Source of the DNA: Rutpela maculata | Lineage: Eukaryota; Arthropoda; Insecta; Coleoptera; Cerambycidae | DNA length: 64,000 nucleotides | Direction of reading: 5' to 3' | NCBI GenBank assembly: GCA_936432065.2 | Contig: OW386291.2 | Span: 23,475,821 to 23,539,820 of the forward strand | Shown: one piece after another, positions 12,310 to 24,091 of the stretch | Layout: every line of letters starts with the position of its first letter | How positions within the stretch are numbered: the first letter of the stretch is position 1 | Made by a program: the position numbers and the translations under genes | The notes under the pieces: model-generated | The model's input: only the letters and a program-made list of their open reading frames with translations | Database searches by the model: none | Told to the model about the DNA's origin: nothing

Positions 12310-12660
12310 GTGAAGGAATGGTGTAGCCGGAAACATGGTCAGATGAAGTATCACATGACCCAGGCGCTAACCGGCCATGGTTGTTTCAACGAATACCTGG
12401 CCAGGTTCGGAAAGAGGGAAAGCGCTGCTTGCCTTCTCTGTGGACAAGCTTCGAACAACGCACAATACACCATCTTTGAGTGCGCTGCAATGGAAGCGGA
12501 AAGAAGGGAGCTCGAGAGGAAGCTGGGAGTGTGTATACACGAAGAAAATCTCATCACGCGCATGCTGGAAAGCGAAGAAGTTTGGTCGGCGGTGTCCACG
12601 TACATCATCGCGATGAAGCAAACACGACGTATGGAGCAGGACGAGAGAAACAATACGTAA
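12310..12660 (+). pseudogene. R1-like ORF2 C-terminal Cys motif
   Basis: The frame reads HGCFNEYLARFGKRES followed by CLLCGQASNNAQYTIFEC and ends TRRMEQDERNNT with a TAA at about 12658. R1-clade ORF2 proteins end in a Cys-Cys-His-Cys motif of this spacing. Here the His position is Tyr, so metal binding would be impaired. The 3' UTR runs from 12661 to the A-run. Confidence 0.75.
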
Positions 12661-12836
12661 GAAAATCAGCCCTGAATCACTAATCTCACAGAGGATGGGG
12701 GACGTAGGGAAATGGCGATCATAAAAGGCGAAGCCCAACCGGGCGCAAACGGACACCACCCCGAAGAAATGAGAAAGCGGTTCCAGGGTGACCACTTGTG
12801 GGTAGCTTGCTACCCCTACGTCCCCGCAAAAAAAAA

Positions 12837-12869
12837 GATAGATAGATAGATAGATAGATAGGTAGATAG
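12837..12869 (+). repeat. (GATA)n microsatellite, 3' side of the R1-like element
   Basis: About eight GATA units follow the nine-A tail of the element, with one 'ggta' variant. Together with 9582-9710 it marks the split target. Confidence 0.95.
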
Positions 12870-13737
12870 TTACAGGTCGACCTAATAAAAGCATGTTAAA
12901 AAAATATTGTGCTTTGTTTAAAAAAATTCTTTCTCAATAATTGACTTGAATCATTAGTGTGTGGACGGTCAGTATATCCGGACCGTGTGATATTTGAAAA
13001 AATTATCTGTGATAAAAATTGTGGGATGGCATATTCTAAAATTGTTTTAAAAACTACAGTGCGTTTCATAGAGTGGTGACTCTTAATTCTCTATCCGGGC
13101 ATATATTATTTTTGGACATACACTACGTCGTAGCCACGTTATTATACTTTTTTCGAAAAAAAAAAAAAAATGATCTGGAGCAAAAATTACTGGTTTTGAT
13201 GTGTTGCGTCCATTGCAACTTTTGATGAGCACCCTTAAAAGTACAAAGTTGCAAAAAATTTCACATCCATTTTAAAAATTAATAACTCGAAAACGAATAA
13301 GGTGCTAACTAATTATATTGTGGCGCAAAAGGGCATATAACAGGCAAAAGAAAAAAAGTTTAAAAAAACAAATTATAATAAGAATTAAAAAAAATGTTCC
13401 AGTAAAGGAGGGATGGCGATAAGGCCCTTATTTGGTCCCCAGAACAACACTTTTTTTCTAAATTCGAGGCAAGATAAAAAAATTACTATTTTTTCAAACT
13501 TTAACATTTGAAGATACGAACGAACAATATACATTTTACGTACTTCGAATTTTTACATCGATGAAAATCCGAAATAAGTGAAAATCACCATTTTTTGTGC
13601 TTTTGATTGGTTGCTTTACGCCGAGCACAAGAGAGCACAGCAAAGATTTTTAAATATGTAGTGTGAGAACATAAAACCTTTGATGAGAATCAAGGTCTCG
13701 CTTGTTCTCAACTGGGTCCAAAAAAGAGCCTTGTCGC
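12870..13737. other. Unassigned AT-rich stretch
   Basis: No gene is supported. A 14-base A-run lies near 13157. Text around 13240-13600 has the style of old inverted-repeat DNA elements, but no partner arm was found. Confidence 0.35.
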
Positions 13738-14881
13738 TGTTGTAGAACCTTCCAGAATTGACCTAGGTCAAAGCCAAAAATAAAAATTCGACTTAGTCAA
13801 AAAATTCATTTAAGAACATTTTCAAGAGTCGGAGATACTTCAGAACCACAAACTAGCCCAAAAGAACCGTTATGAGTTCGATAAGACATTAGGAACAACT
13901 GGGTAAAAATTCGAAAAAACACTGATATTTTTACTTAGGAAAATATATTTTGTTCCAGGATATGATAGTGAAAGTATATGGTGGTCATCGAAAAATGAAT
14001 CACATACTTTTTAAAAAGTACGTCAAAAAAGTACTTCAATTCCTCCGCCGAAGATATTGACCATGGAAGTACAGTCATTATATACTTGTTCTAAAGACTG
14101 ACTATAAAATTTTAACAAGGCAATGTATCAAAAAGGCGAAACCGACGAATTTGGCAAAAGCTGTGTAGCGCCTAGAAGCAAAAATTGGCAAAAATTCAGT
14201 GAAAATGCACAAGGCCGGTTTCTCGCATAAAACAAGTTTGGATTCACCCAGCGACTCGTAATTTGGTCGAGTGCGTTGGGTGGTCAATACAAAGCGATGG
14301 TAGGGAAGTCAACTGCGAATAATAAAGTTATAGAGAAAACCGCCTCGTGCACAAAGGACTCAAAAGTCCATTTTGCCTAAAAGTCGTCCGAAGGCGACTC
14401 GCTGCCATTTTTCCTATATTGAACCTGCATGGGGACAAGTACGTCGTAAGACTGGCAGAAAGTTATTAAACTCATGTATTAGTCGAAATCCAATCCGTCC
14501 CGTGAATGATAAAATCACGATCTGGGACCTTTAAGCTATTCATAAGCGAACCAAAATTTTTAAGTAAAATATTTTTATACTATTTTCAGTCAGCCATAAT
14601 TACCAAAATACAACATTTTTAAATTCTTTTTAAAAAGGCTTGCATTAAATCCTGAGGAGGTTAAATGAATCTTTTCTACCAAATCGATTGTTAGCACACG
14701 CTCTTACCTGTATGGTTAAAAAGTAATTTGCCTTAGTTGGGGAATCGTGATTTTTTCACATTATATAATTTTGCAGAAAATCACCGTATTATTTTATACT
14801 TATTAAATAAATTTCATTGAACTAATTGCATTTTATTGATGTAAGGACTTGTTGCTAGTCTTAATCCCTGAAGTTTTCGTT
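13738..14881 (+). repeat. Old LTR-like repeat, copy 1 (solo)
   Basis: Starts TGTTGTAGAACCTTCCAGAA and stays collinear with 29526-30652 over its whole length: shared 'gacttagtc/gacataggc', 'atcaaaaaggcgaaaccga', 'ggcaaaagctgtgtagcgcc', 'cagtcagcc', and 'gaatcttttctacc'. The end near 14880 has lost the TAACA terminus seen in the other copy. No polypurine tract precedes it, so it is best read as a decayed solo LTR. Confidence 0.6.
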
Positions 14882-15005
14882 TGGAAGACCTAAACAATTG
14901 AGTTAATCGGATCTCATGATACCCTAAGTTTGATACTCAGTGTTCTGGTTGCCTTACGGGAGCTTTAAGTGCAGATTAGTAGGTAAATACACAGTAGGTA
15001 AATAC

Positions 15006-15230
15006 ACACAGATCATGTTAAATTCCAATCTCGTCGGAGAGAAATCTTTGATAGGGATTATTTTTGTGCCAAAATAGCAGAAACCTATAGACGTCAGACC
15101 ACTTATTACTGTATAAACAGATCACAATTATGCCAAATTCCATTCCCGTCGGAGGGAAATTTTCGATAGGGATTTTTTTTATGCAAAAAATCGCAATAAT
15201 CTAAAGACGTAAAAGCCCTTATTGTCAGTG
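15006..15230 (+). repeat. Tandem duplication of about 112 bp
   Basis: Two direct copies (about 15006-15115 and 15118-15230) share 'cagatca', 'aaattccattcccgtcgga' against 'aaattccaatctcgtcgga', and 'gatagggatt'. Divergence is moderate. No coding role is visible. Confidence 0.7.
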
Positions 15231-15954
15231 AATAATTGAAAATCCCAAGAGAGCGTCGCTAATGATCTGAGGTAATGCGACCTTGACCTATTACTCGTCT
15301 ATCGAAGTATGTCTTATCTCGAACCCGCTTGGGAGTGGAAGAACGGGGCAGAACCCGGCTGGCGCCCTTTGAAATATAAATTGGTGTCGCGTCACCTAGG
15401 CGTTTGGTAGTGTGTTCTTCTACACCACCTACCTCATTGCCTCGATAATATTAAAAAAGCATATTATTGTGTTCATTTGTATTTCAATTGTTGTAAATGA
15501 AGAAATCATGAGCCGCTAGATATCAACAAATACAGTTTTGTACTAGAAACTGATGACGAATTTTTGAAATAATTAATAATTTGCGTTGCATACCGGCGAG
15601 CATACCGGTGAGTTTTCTCCTAGCGTGTTCTTGCAAATCGACACGCGAAAAAATATGTGCCCGTGTAAAAATGGAGACTTACTTTGTGTCGAAACAAATA
15701 TTAAAAATTATATTAGTAATTATTGCAAAGTTCTTATTTTGCCTTAATAATATATAGACCAAATTGTAAAGTATTAAATCGTTTCTCATACAGATTTCTC
15801 ATGACAAGTGCAACCATATTAAGTTCACGCCACTGAATGAAAATAGCTTTATCTTTTTACTTATTGAGGTAATGGGGTGGTCAAAACGGTGGCCAAAATG
15901 TCGAACTACAACTTATATAAATGGTTTTAAAATATTACAGTCAAAAGAGATGGA

Positions 15955-16318
15955 TGTTAGATCACGATTTACATGAGTGACTTTTTAAAAAGGATTTATT
16001 TATTTAATGGAGCCAACGTTGGCTCTTGAAGAAGGAATAATACAATAAATTAGAAGTGTTGCATTCTAACTGAGTTTAATAACTGATTCAACAAAGCGTG
16101 TTTAGTCATATTTATAACATACAGAACCTGAGTAAGCAAAATATATAACAAAGGAATTGCAGTTCTGCAGTCTGCACAAGTTATGAGAAACAAAGGTGTA
16201 ATATGATATCTTGAAGATAAGCAATTAATAAGAGAAGCTGTTATCGTGAAATACGATATACCTGTGAAGGTTTATTATGGCTAAGTCGCAATAAGATAGC
16301 GTGTAATATTATATAACA
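15955..16318 (-). repeat. 3' LTR of the errantivirus
   Basis: 364 bp with TG...CA ends, effectively identical to 24092-24455. In element orientation it follows the polypurine tract, and TGGA follows its outer end. Confidence 0.95.
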
Positions 16319-16319
16319 A

Positions 16320-16329
16320 CTTCCCCCTT
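16320..16329 (-). promoter_or_regulatory. Polypurine tract
   Basis: On the minus strand the sequence AAGGGGGAAGT lies directly before the 3' LTR. In retroelements this tract primes plus-strand DNA synthesis. Confidence 0.9.
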
Positions 16330-16763
16330 AATAAAAAAGTTGATGTTATGCAGCAACTTTTGAAAATTGTTAAAACGTTAAATGAATATAATGCAAAAAT
16401 AAATTGAAACAATGTTGAATGAATACAAAGCAAAATAATAAAATAATGTAAAAGTTAAAATTGGTAAGCGATAATAAAACATTACATAACGTAATAAGGA
16501 TAAAATACAATAGTCTAAATTAATAGACAAGGGTAAAACTCCACATGAAAGTCTATGTTAACTCGATGTCCTCTTCTTCTTGAGGTCTAATACCGGGTCG
16601 CTTTCTTGGAGGGATCAGTCTAGGAAATTTGGTAAATACTCTGCTTCGCTCTGAAGGAGGTGAAGGAGGGTATCCGTTGAGGGTTGGATTCGCAATGCTC
16701 CACATCTTCTTCTTCTGCATTTACAAGTTATGTAAAGTAGAACTAATAGGATGATGAGAGTGA

Positions 16764-18390
16764 TTATAAGTATGTGAACCAAGATACATGTTTGGTCACA
16801 AAAGGTTCGATTATGAGGTCGTCTAGGTCTTTGGAATATTGCTCTAGTTTGTTTTTAGCAATATCTAAATCTTCTACGTCGAGACTGTTTAATTTAAGCG
16901 GTTTTAATTTTGGGATTTCGATTTTGTCGGGCATGTGATTGCAGCATTCAAAAGGAATTTGGATTGGATGTGAATTGTCCTTAATTTCGGAAAAGTCTTT
17001 AGCACTGGCTTGTATTCGAGTAATGCCTGCATAGGCGTAACATCCTGGTTGTAGTTTTATGATGGAATTTTTGTTAATTAGCTCTGTTATGGATTCTCTC
17101 TTCGGGCAGTTGATGGTAATGTGAATTGGTTCGGAATTAATTACTAGCCATGTGTTGTCTTCAAGTTCTTGGACGTTGTATCCTTGACTAATGATGAAGG
17201 AAGTTTGACAATTTTCTGGGAGTTTCGGCAATGGTTTTAATATTCTAGCTTCACAAATGGCATTTTGGTCGATAGGATATGCAAACAGGTTCGAACATAG
17301 TTTGGTTCCAAAATAAAGTGGTTTGCATTCTTTCAAATTTTGTATAGGTATGTACATTAAAGAATCATCGTCTCTCGCGATAAACTTTTGTGAAATAGAT
17401 AAAAAGTGATGTAGACCAGTTCTGTTATCAAGTACAGGTATAGGGTACAGACGAAAGGTGTTGTAATTTTGAGGTTCAATGAGAGGTATTGTTAAAACAA
17501 ATATTAAGTTAGAATCTAGTTGAAAAGCTTTTAGTTCAATAATATCCAGATATTGAGCAACTGCTGATAGTTTAATTGGAAGAGGTAAATTGTTCCTTCG
17601 CAAACTCTGTGAAATCTCTTGTAACGCCGTTACTAAGTGATCAGGTGTTATGATTGATGAATGAATAATTCCTAATCTGGCGAATGTTATTGAATTTAAA
17701 ATATCGTTTAGATTGTCTTCGATGTACAAATAGCTGGCCATTAGTTGTTCGGAAATGTATAGAAATTTTAGTTTTATTTCGGCAGCTTGGATCGTTTGAG
17801 TCATAGTTTGAATTGTGTGCTCGATTTCTTTGATATCTTTGTTAAATGTTTCCTCATCAATTTGTAATTTTTGTATAGTTGAGTTGAAATTTTTGATAAC
17901 AGAAGTTGTAACTGAGATTTGATTTTTGATTAAGTTTTCTAATTGATGTTCGTCATTATTTAATTTATTTATACAGTTAGTGTAGTACTCGCCATCTTCG
18001 GCGTCTAAGTTTCCGGTAATTGATTTGAATATTGTTCCGAAACCGTTAAGTATTCCGCGTTTATATCTCTTTGTGTCTGAAAAGACTTCGTCAAATTTCG
18101 TTTTTATTGAACTAGCTATTTGCATTAAAAGGTTAAACTCTGTTTTAACTTCGCTTCTAAACAGGATTGATTTTTGATCAGCACCATCGAGGGTGTTCAA
18201 GATTCTGTCTAAATTATTTTGATTCTTGTCAAAAGCTAGTTTGAGGGATGAAATATTTTTATGCACTAGTAGAGTCCATTTGTCATTTGTCACCACGATG
18301 TCCGTGTCTTGGTGATAGTATACACCAACAGTGTTATTGATCGGGGTAATTTTGTATTGACAGAGTGCTGATCCGAACAGAAGGAGAAAC
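16764..18390 (-). pseudogene. env: Errantivirus env, ending before its membrane anchor
   Basis: The frame opens at a splice acceptor at 18391 and runs to TAA at 16764-16766. No ATG is needed or obvious at the start: the first residues are a hydrophobic signal-like stretch (FLLLFGSALC) and translation probably begins in an upstream spliced exon, as in other errantiviruses. About 110 residues in is a basic furin-type site (RYKRG, about 18057-18070) followed by a Gly-rich hydrophobic fusion-peptide-like segment. The rest is an ectodomain with coiled-coil-like repeats and paired Cys. The frame stops just as the hydrophobic anchor would begin; a hydrophobic stretch with a basic tail lies in a different frame at about 16690-16765. 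This copy would not make an anchored envelope. Confidence 0.85.
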
Positions 18391-18392
18391 CT
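18391..18392 (-). promoter_or_regulatory. env splice acceptor
   Basis: The minus strand reads pyrimidine-rich TTTATTTTCAG before the env reading frame. It lies just downstream of the pol stop at 18403. Errantivirus env is made from a spliced subgenomic RNA; the donor in the leader or early gag was not identified. Confidence 0.65.
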
Positions 18393-18402
18393 GAAAATAA
18401 AT

Positions 18403-21400
18403 TTAATTTTCAGTATATGGTTTCATTCTATCAAAATTTACTTTAGTCTCTTGTTTTGTTTCGAGATTTAATAGGGTAGCAGAATTTTGAAAAATTTCTT
18501 TTATTTTAAAGGGGCCGTTAAATTTGTTTTGTAGTTTGTTCTTAATTTGTGATTCTTTTACATAAACTAAGTCACCTATTTTGTATTCAGGTCGTTTTTG
18601 GGGAATATTTCTGTCGAAGCGAACTTTTGCTTTCTCTTTTTGAGATTGTGTTCGACTACGGGCTATTTTATAGTAGTGGGATATTCTATTGTTTAAATCT
18701 CTAACGTATTTAGTTATTAATTCTTTTTGGTTGTACAAAGTTTTGGGTGGTCTGTTAGATGTATGACCAAAGATAAGTTCATATGGGGTAAAACCGTGTG
18801 TTTTATTTACCGAATTGTTATAGCATATTACTGCATATGGTAAAATCGTGAAAAGATGTTCGTTTGGGTTTTCAGTTTTGTGGATTCTTATCATTTCGGC
18901 TAAAGTAGCATGAAATCTTTCTATGGATCCGTTCGATTGGGGATGTCCTACGCTTGAATAAGTTAATTTTATGTCGTAGAGGGTGCAGAGATCTTTGAGC
19001 AAGCGGTTGTCAAATTCGCCACCGTAATCGCAATGGATTCTTAATGGGGTACCATAATGTTGGAAATATAACAACAAAGTGTTTACGACAGATTTTGCGG
19101 ATTTATCCGGGACTGCATATGCTTGCGTGAATTTAGTTAATTCGTCGCGAATGGTTAAAGCGTAATTTCGAGTAGGGAATTCAAATAAATCAATATTGAT
19201 TCTTTCGAATGGTGTTCTTGGGGTTTCTGTGACTACCAGAGGGTTATTAAGGATTTTCCGGCATACTTTAGTCTTTTGGCAAGTTTCGCAATTTTTTATA
19301 AAATTTTCAACGTCTTTAGTTAGACCTTGCCAAGTGTATTTTTCTCTAATTCTTCGAATCGTTTCATTTATTCCGCGGTGTAGATTATTTTTACCAAAAT
19401 GATTTTGCTCCAATATAATTGGAATTTCATCTTCGTCGGCAGTTCTGACGATATCTTGACAAATTACTACTTTTAAGTCTTTTTCCTCAAAAATGAATGA
19501 TAGGATTTCAAGAATGGGGAGGTCTAAGTTATTTTCGACAAAGTATGTCTTAGAGAGATCTAGGACGTCTTGATTTTTAAATAATACCGAAAATAGATGT
19601 TCAATTACAGATTCGATATCAAAAGGTAGAGGGGTGATAAAATATCTCCTATGTCTGACTGTTTTGCTCGATACAATATTGATTTTATCGTTATGAAATT
19701 CAGGGTTTTCTTCGAATATGTCTTCGATAATTTTATGATGGAGGTCTTGTAGGTTATTTTGTTGGAAGAAAGTTATAATATCTTTGTGTTCTCGATACAA
19801 AAGTTGTTTGTTCGAGGCTTTGATTTTCGAATAGTCAATTAAAGATGTTGTCTTATATAAGTTGGCGAAAGTTTCGAATTCTTGGGAAATTTGTTCGTCA
19901 GTGATCTCGTTATTGTCTGGGTTTTCGTCGTCGTCTGACTCTTCGTCGTTCGCGGCTAGAACCTTTGAATAGAATTTGGAACATTCAGAAAAATGATTAG
20001 TTTTGATTCTGGAAAGTGCATCCGCGTTCTTATTGATTTTGCCGGGTTTATAAATTATTTCGTAATCGTACTCTTCTAGTTTGAGTCGCCAACGAGCAAG
20101 TCTACTTCCTGGGTCTTTTATAGAGAATAGCCAGGTGAGTGGTCTGTGGTCGGTTACAAGCTTGAACTTTCTACCGTACAGATAGGGTCTAAAGTGCTTT
20201 ACACTCCATACTATCGATAAAAGCTCGCGTTCAATCGTTGAATACTTAGTTTCTGCACTGCACAAGGTTCTAGAAGCATAGGCAATAGGTAAATCTTTGC
20301 CAATAGGCCCTTGGCTCAGCACCGAGCCGACGGCAAATGCGCTCGCATCAGTGGTTAGAACGAAAGGTTCATCAAAGTTGGGGTAGATTAATATCGGAGT
20401 TGTCGTTAATGTTTGTTTCAAATTTTGAAAAGAATTTATACAATCATTGTTGAAGAGAAATGGTACGTCTTTTTGTAGTAGTTTTGTTAAGGGCTTGGTT
20501 ATCTTGGAGAAATTAGGAATAAAGCGCCTATAATATCCGGCTAAGCCTAGAAATGATTTAATTTCTTTTGGATTTTTCGGTTGAGGAAAATTTAAAATAG
20601 CGTCAACTTTCGAAGGGTTTGGTTTTACGCCGTCTTTTGTAATTAGGTGTCCTAAATAAGCGACTTCCTTGCGGAGAAACTCGCATTTGTCTGGTTGAAT
20701 TTTGAGGTTGGCTTTTTGAAGGCGTTTAAAGACTTCAGTTAGACGAGAAAAGTGTTCGTGAATTGTAGGAGAGTAAATAATGATATCGTCCATGTAGACG
20801 AGACATCGTTCATTTTGAATACCTAACAGGATGTTATCCATAACTCTTTGAAAAGTTGATGGAGCGTTTTTGAGTCCAAATGGCATTCGCACGAATTCAT
20901 AATGACCGTTCTCAACTGTGAAAGCAGTTTTTTGAATATCTGCGGGATTAATTTCAATTTGGTGGAAACCAGAAGCCAAGTCTAAGGTTGTGAAATATTG
21001 GCATTTGCCAAGTTGGTCTAAAAGATCGGAAATGTTGGGCAGAGGATATTTGTCACCAATTGTAACCTCGTTGAGTTTGCGGTAGTCGACTACGACGCGC
21101 CATTTCTGTTTACCAGAAGCGTCCAGTTTTTTGGGAACTACTCAGACAGGAGAGGACCAAGGTGAGATTGAGGGTTGAATAATACCTTGACTTAACATTT
21201 TCGATACTTGGGACTTAACTTCTTCTTTATGGACCTGAGGATATCGATACGATTTAGTGAATATCGGTCGGGAATTTTCGGTGTCAATAGGGTGTTTGAT
21301 TTCATTAGTAAAGGTCAAATTGTCTCCTTCTAAATAGAATATATCTTGAAAGTCTAAACAAAGCTGCGTTACTATTTCGGCCTCTTCTTCGTTTAGATGA

Positions 21401-22176
21401 TCCAAGCGCAATTCGTTCCTGATTTCGAAGGATCTGTCCGTCATTAGTTGTTGGTCAGAGTTTTGCGCGTTTAAGTTAAAAATTGACTTGAATTTTTGTA
21501 CTGGCTCTAGGTTAAGATTTGAAAAGTTTATGGTTTTTGGAATAGCGTTTGCGTTTATTATTGAAGTTAAGAATTCTCCATTGTGATCGATTTTGACAAT
21601 GGCATTTGGTAAGCGTACTTTCTCGTTTTCCTGGGCTAACAGTATAGCCTCGGTATTTCGCAGGTTGCATTTTAGTTTACAGATTTTTTCCATGCGAGGT
21701 TCAATAGAAATTAAATTTTTGATGTTGTTTAAATTTGAATTTTTTGTATCAGAATTAATAGTCGGTTGTAAAGGTAAATTTACTGTAGTTTCTTCCGTAA
21801 CTTTAAATAGTGGTACGGTTTTGAAATTTGTGACTAGTTGTTTATTTTTAAAGTCTACTTTGCATTCGTAATGTTCTAGGAAGTCTGCGTCTAATAATCC
21901 ATCGAAATCTATATCTAGATTATAGATATAAACTTTGTGTGACTCATTTGAAAAGGGGATGAGAACAGATTCGTTGATATAGATTTTTTGATCAGTAATA
22001 CCCTGTATAACTACAGTTTCAGGGGATCTACGTCTATAATTTTCAGCTGTTTTAGGTTTAAAAATTGAAATTCCTGCACCTGTGTCAATCAAAATTTTAA
22101 ATTTGCCAGTTGCGTCTTTGATGTAATAAAGATTTTTTGAATTTACGGTTAATAAGGTGTGAGAAAGCGTATTTAC
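18403..22176 (-). pseudogene. pol: Errantivirus pol (protease, RT, RNase H, integrase) with an in-frame stop
   Basis: The frame overlaps the end of gag in the -1 frame, so expression by -1 frameshifting is likely. Near 22070-22090 is the aspartic protease motif IDTGAG. The frame is stopped by TGA at 21142-21144, just inside the RT domain (after SPWSSPV), and then continues in the same frame to TAA at 18403. In the downstream part, counting from the Met at 20979: RT catalytic YMDD at 62-65; RNase H acidic residues D211, E251, D277; integrase zinc ligands H527, H534, C564, C567; integrase catalytic D597, D651 and E687. These key residues are present, so a single nonsense codon is the only break I see. 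Family identity (Ty3/Gypsy, errantivirus) follows from gene order and motifs. Confidence 0.92.
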
Positions 22177-23564
22177 ATGAACGTTTGTTCTGGGAAGTTC
22201 AGCATTGGATCGAAACTGTCGTTGAGATTCATTGTTTGTATTTGGTTTGATATTTGGTCGAATTGGTCCATTTGTTGTGTTGGAGTATCCGCGGGGTACT
22301 CCGGATCTAAGCGAAAACCCTGAGGATTAGCAGTATAATCCTCCTGTAGTGTTTGAGAATTAGCAGTATAATTCTCGTACTGCTCATATTGAGAATTAGC
22401 CGTATAATTGTCTGAAAAGTTTTGAGCGTTGCCTGAATCGTAATTTTCACAACTATCATTTTGATAATCGGGCGAGTAGTCATTATATTGATTATAGTTA
22501 CATTGATTGTCATAATTGTCATAAGGTTCGTAATTCAAATGATGAGCTTTTTGCTGGTTAAAGCGATTAAAATTTGGGTTAGGTTGGATAGCTGATGGTC
22601 GCTGTTGCATAAAATTAGGGTTCGGCCTTATGGCTGATGGCCTGTTTTGCTGTGATTGATTTGGCTGATTATTTTGAGGGAATGTCCTCTGACTAAATTG
22701 ATTATTACTAGGTTGTGCGAAGTTTTGATGAGAAAAATTTTGTGAGTTTGGGTTTCCTTGGAAACTTGGTCTCTGGAAGTTTTGAGACTGTTGCCTTGTG
22801 CGGCATTCGCTTATTACATGTCCATTCCGTTTACAGAAGGAACAAAACTTTTGTTGCAAATTAGGACCTTGTGGTCGCTTTTGTTGAATTACTGGATTTT
22901 TGACTGGACTATATTTTGGGAATTTTTGCTGTTCAAAATAAGAGAGTTGTAGCTCTCTAAGAATTCTAATAATCGCATTCATTATAGAAGGAGGGTTACT
23001 GGCACATATTATTCTGCCTAGATTTGGTTCTAGACCCGTTAACAAATTATTTAATGTCATAGTTTCAATCAGGTTTGTTTGCGCGGTTCTTTGCTCCGAA
23101 GTTAAATTTTGTTTTTGCACTGCAGCGTGCATTTTCGCATTGTGCGTTTGTAAACGCGAAACAAATGTTAAGGCGGATTCACTAGGTAATTGGTGAATTC
23201 GTTGTAGGTCCTGAATTAGGGACGTTAAATCTCGGGAGTCTCCGAAGTGAGTTTCTAGTAGTGCTTTTATTTCTGGCCATGTGCTAGGGTTGCGTGAATT
23301 TATAAGTTCGGCGGCTCTGCCTTTTAATTTATTTTTGATGTGCATGGTTAATAGAATTTTTTGGTCATGAATTGCCATACTTTGTGCACAGGAACACGAG
23401 TTTAGGAATGTCTGTAAATTTATGGCGTTGCCATCGAATTCTGGTATTAGTGAAAAAATTTCAGAGAGCTTGTAAGGCTCAATTTGTTGTGGTTGTTGTT
23501 GTTGTTGTTCGGCTGGTGCCGGTGGCACTGGTTGAACAGTCTCTGGTTGAGCTCTATCAGGCAT
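22173..23564 (-). CDS. gag: Errantivirus gag polyprotein
   Basis: 463 residues from ATG at 23564 to TAA at 22173-22175, uninterrupted. Residues 1-30 are Pro/Gln-rich (poly-Q), 31-215 form a capsid-like region (FSLIPEFDGNAINLQTFL, then helical segments with FVSRLQT), and a single CCHC zinc knuckle sits at C241, C244, H249, C254 (CSFCKRNGHVISEC). From 255 to the end the protein is strongly Asn/Gln/Tyr-rich with degenerate repeats around YTANSQ. Gag would assemble particles and bind element RNA. The start is the first ATG after the leader and gives a capsid of typical length. Confidence 0.92.
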   Translation of the reverse strand: MPDRAQPETVQPVPPAPAEQQQQQPQQIEPYKLSEIFSLIPEFDGNAINLQTFLNSCSCAQSMAIHDQKILLTMHIKNKLKGRAAELINSRNPSTWPEIKALLETHFGDSRDLTSLIQDLQRIHQLPSESALTFVSRLQTHNAKMHAAVQKQNLTSEQRTAQTNLIETMTLNNLLTGLEPNLGRIICASNPPSIMNAIIRILRELQLSYFEQQKFPKYSPVKNPVIQQKRPQGPNLQQKFCSFCKRNGHVISECRTRQQSQNFQRPSFQGNPNSQNFSHQNFAQPSNNQFSQRTFPQNNQPNQSQQNRPSAIRPNPNFMQQRPSAIQPNPNFNRFNQQKAHHLNYEPYDNYDNQCNYNQYNDYSPDYQNDSCENYDSGNAQNFSDNYTANSQYEQYENYTANSQTLQEDYTANPQGFRLDPEYPADTPTQQMDQFDQISNQIQTMNLNDSFDPMLNFPEQTFM

Positions 23565-24072
23565 TTTGCTTTTTTATTTAGAGATTTTTGAACTAAAATT
23601 GGTTACGTATCAGCAGTATGATACGGAAATTAAATTAAAATTAGCTTGTTTTGTTACGTCGTAAATGAATTGTGTATTAACTGTATAATACACAGTCGTT
23701 TCGTGAATACGAAAATAAATAACTTAAAATTAAAATTGTTGCGTTGTAGCTTGTATAGGATTTGTTTGATAACAGAATTGGCTTTGTTTGCCGAGTGTAT
23801 TAGCGGTATAATACACGTAAATAATTGTGATAAATAATATTTGTAAAAATGAAAAGAAATAACGAGATGATTCTTAAAATGACTTACGTTAATTTCATCT
23901 CCATGAGTAGGTTCTTCGTCCGTCAAGGGATTGGGATCCGCCACCACCAGTGAGGAAGGTCTCCTTGTTCTTGCAGATATACACGCACTAGTTAGGCACC
24001 TTCTGCAGATGTTGTCCTTGTTCTTTTGCGCTTCGCTACCAGTTAGGCTTCTTGTTCTGATGATGTTTACGG

Positions 24073-24090
24073 ATCCTACCGACTGCGCCA
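24073..24090 (-). promoter_or_regulatory. Primer-binding site, tRNA-Ser type
   Basis: One base from the 5' LTR the minus strand reads TGGCGCAGTCGGTAGGAT, complementary to the 3' end of an insect tRNA-Ser as I recall it (...CCTACCGGCTGCG plus CCA), with perhaps one mismatch. tRNA-Ser priming is typical of the 17.6/297/ZAM group of errantiviruses. Confidence 0.85.
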
Positions 24091-24091
24091 A

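Larger units (their letters stand above)
9711..12836 (+). mobile_element. R1-clade non-LTR retrotransposon, 5'-truncated and frameshifted
   Basis: The order is the end of ORF1 (zinc knuckles), apurinic-type endonuclease, reverse transcriptase and a C-terminal Cys motif, then a 3' UTR and nine A residues at 12828-12836. Its base composition (GC near 50 per cent) contrasts strongly with the AT-rich surroundings. At least six frame changes break the coding region. Both flanks are (GATA)n, so insertion was into that microsatellite. Confidence 0.85.
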
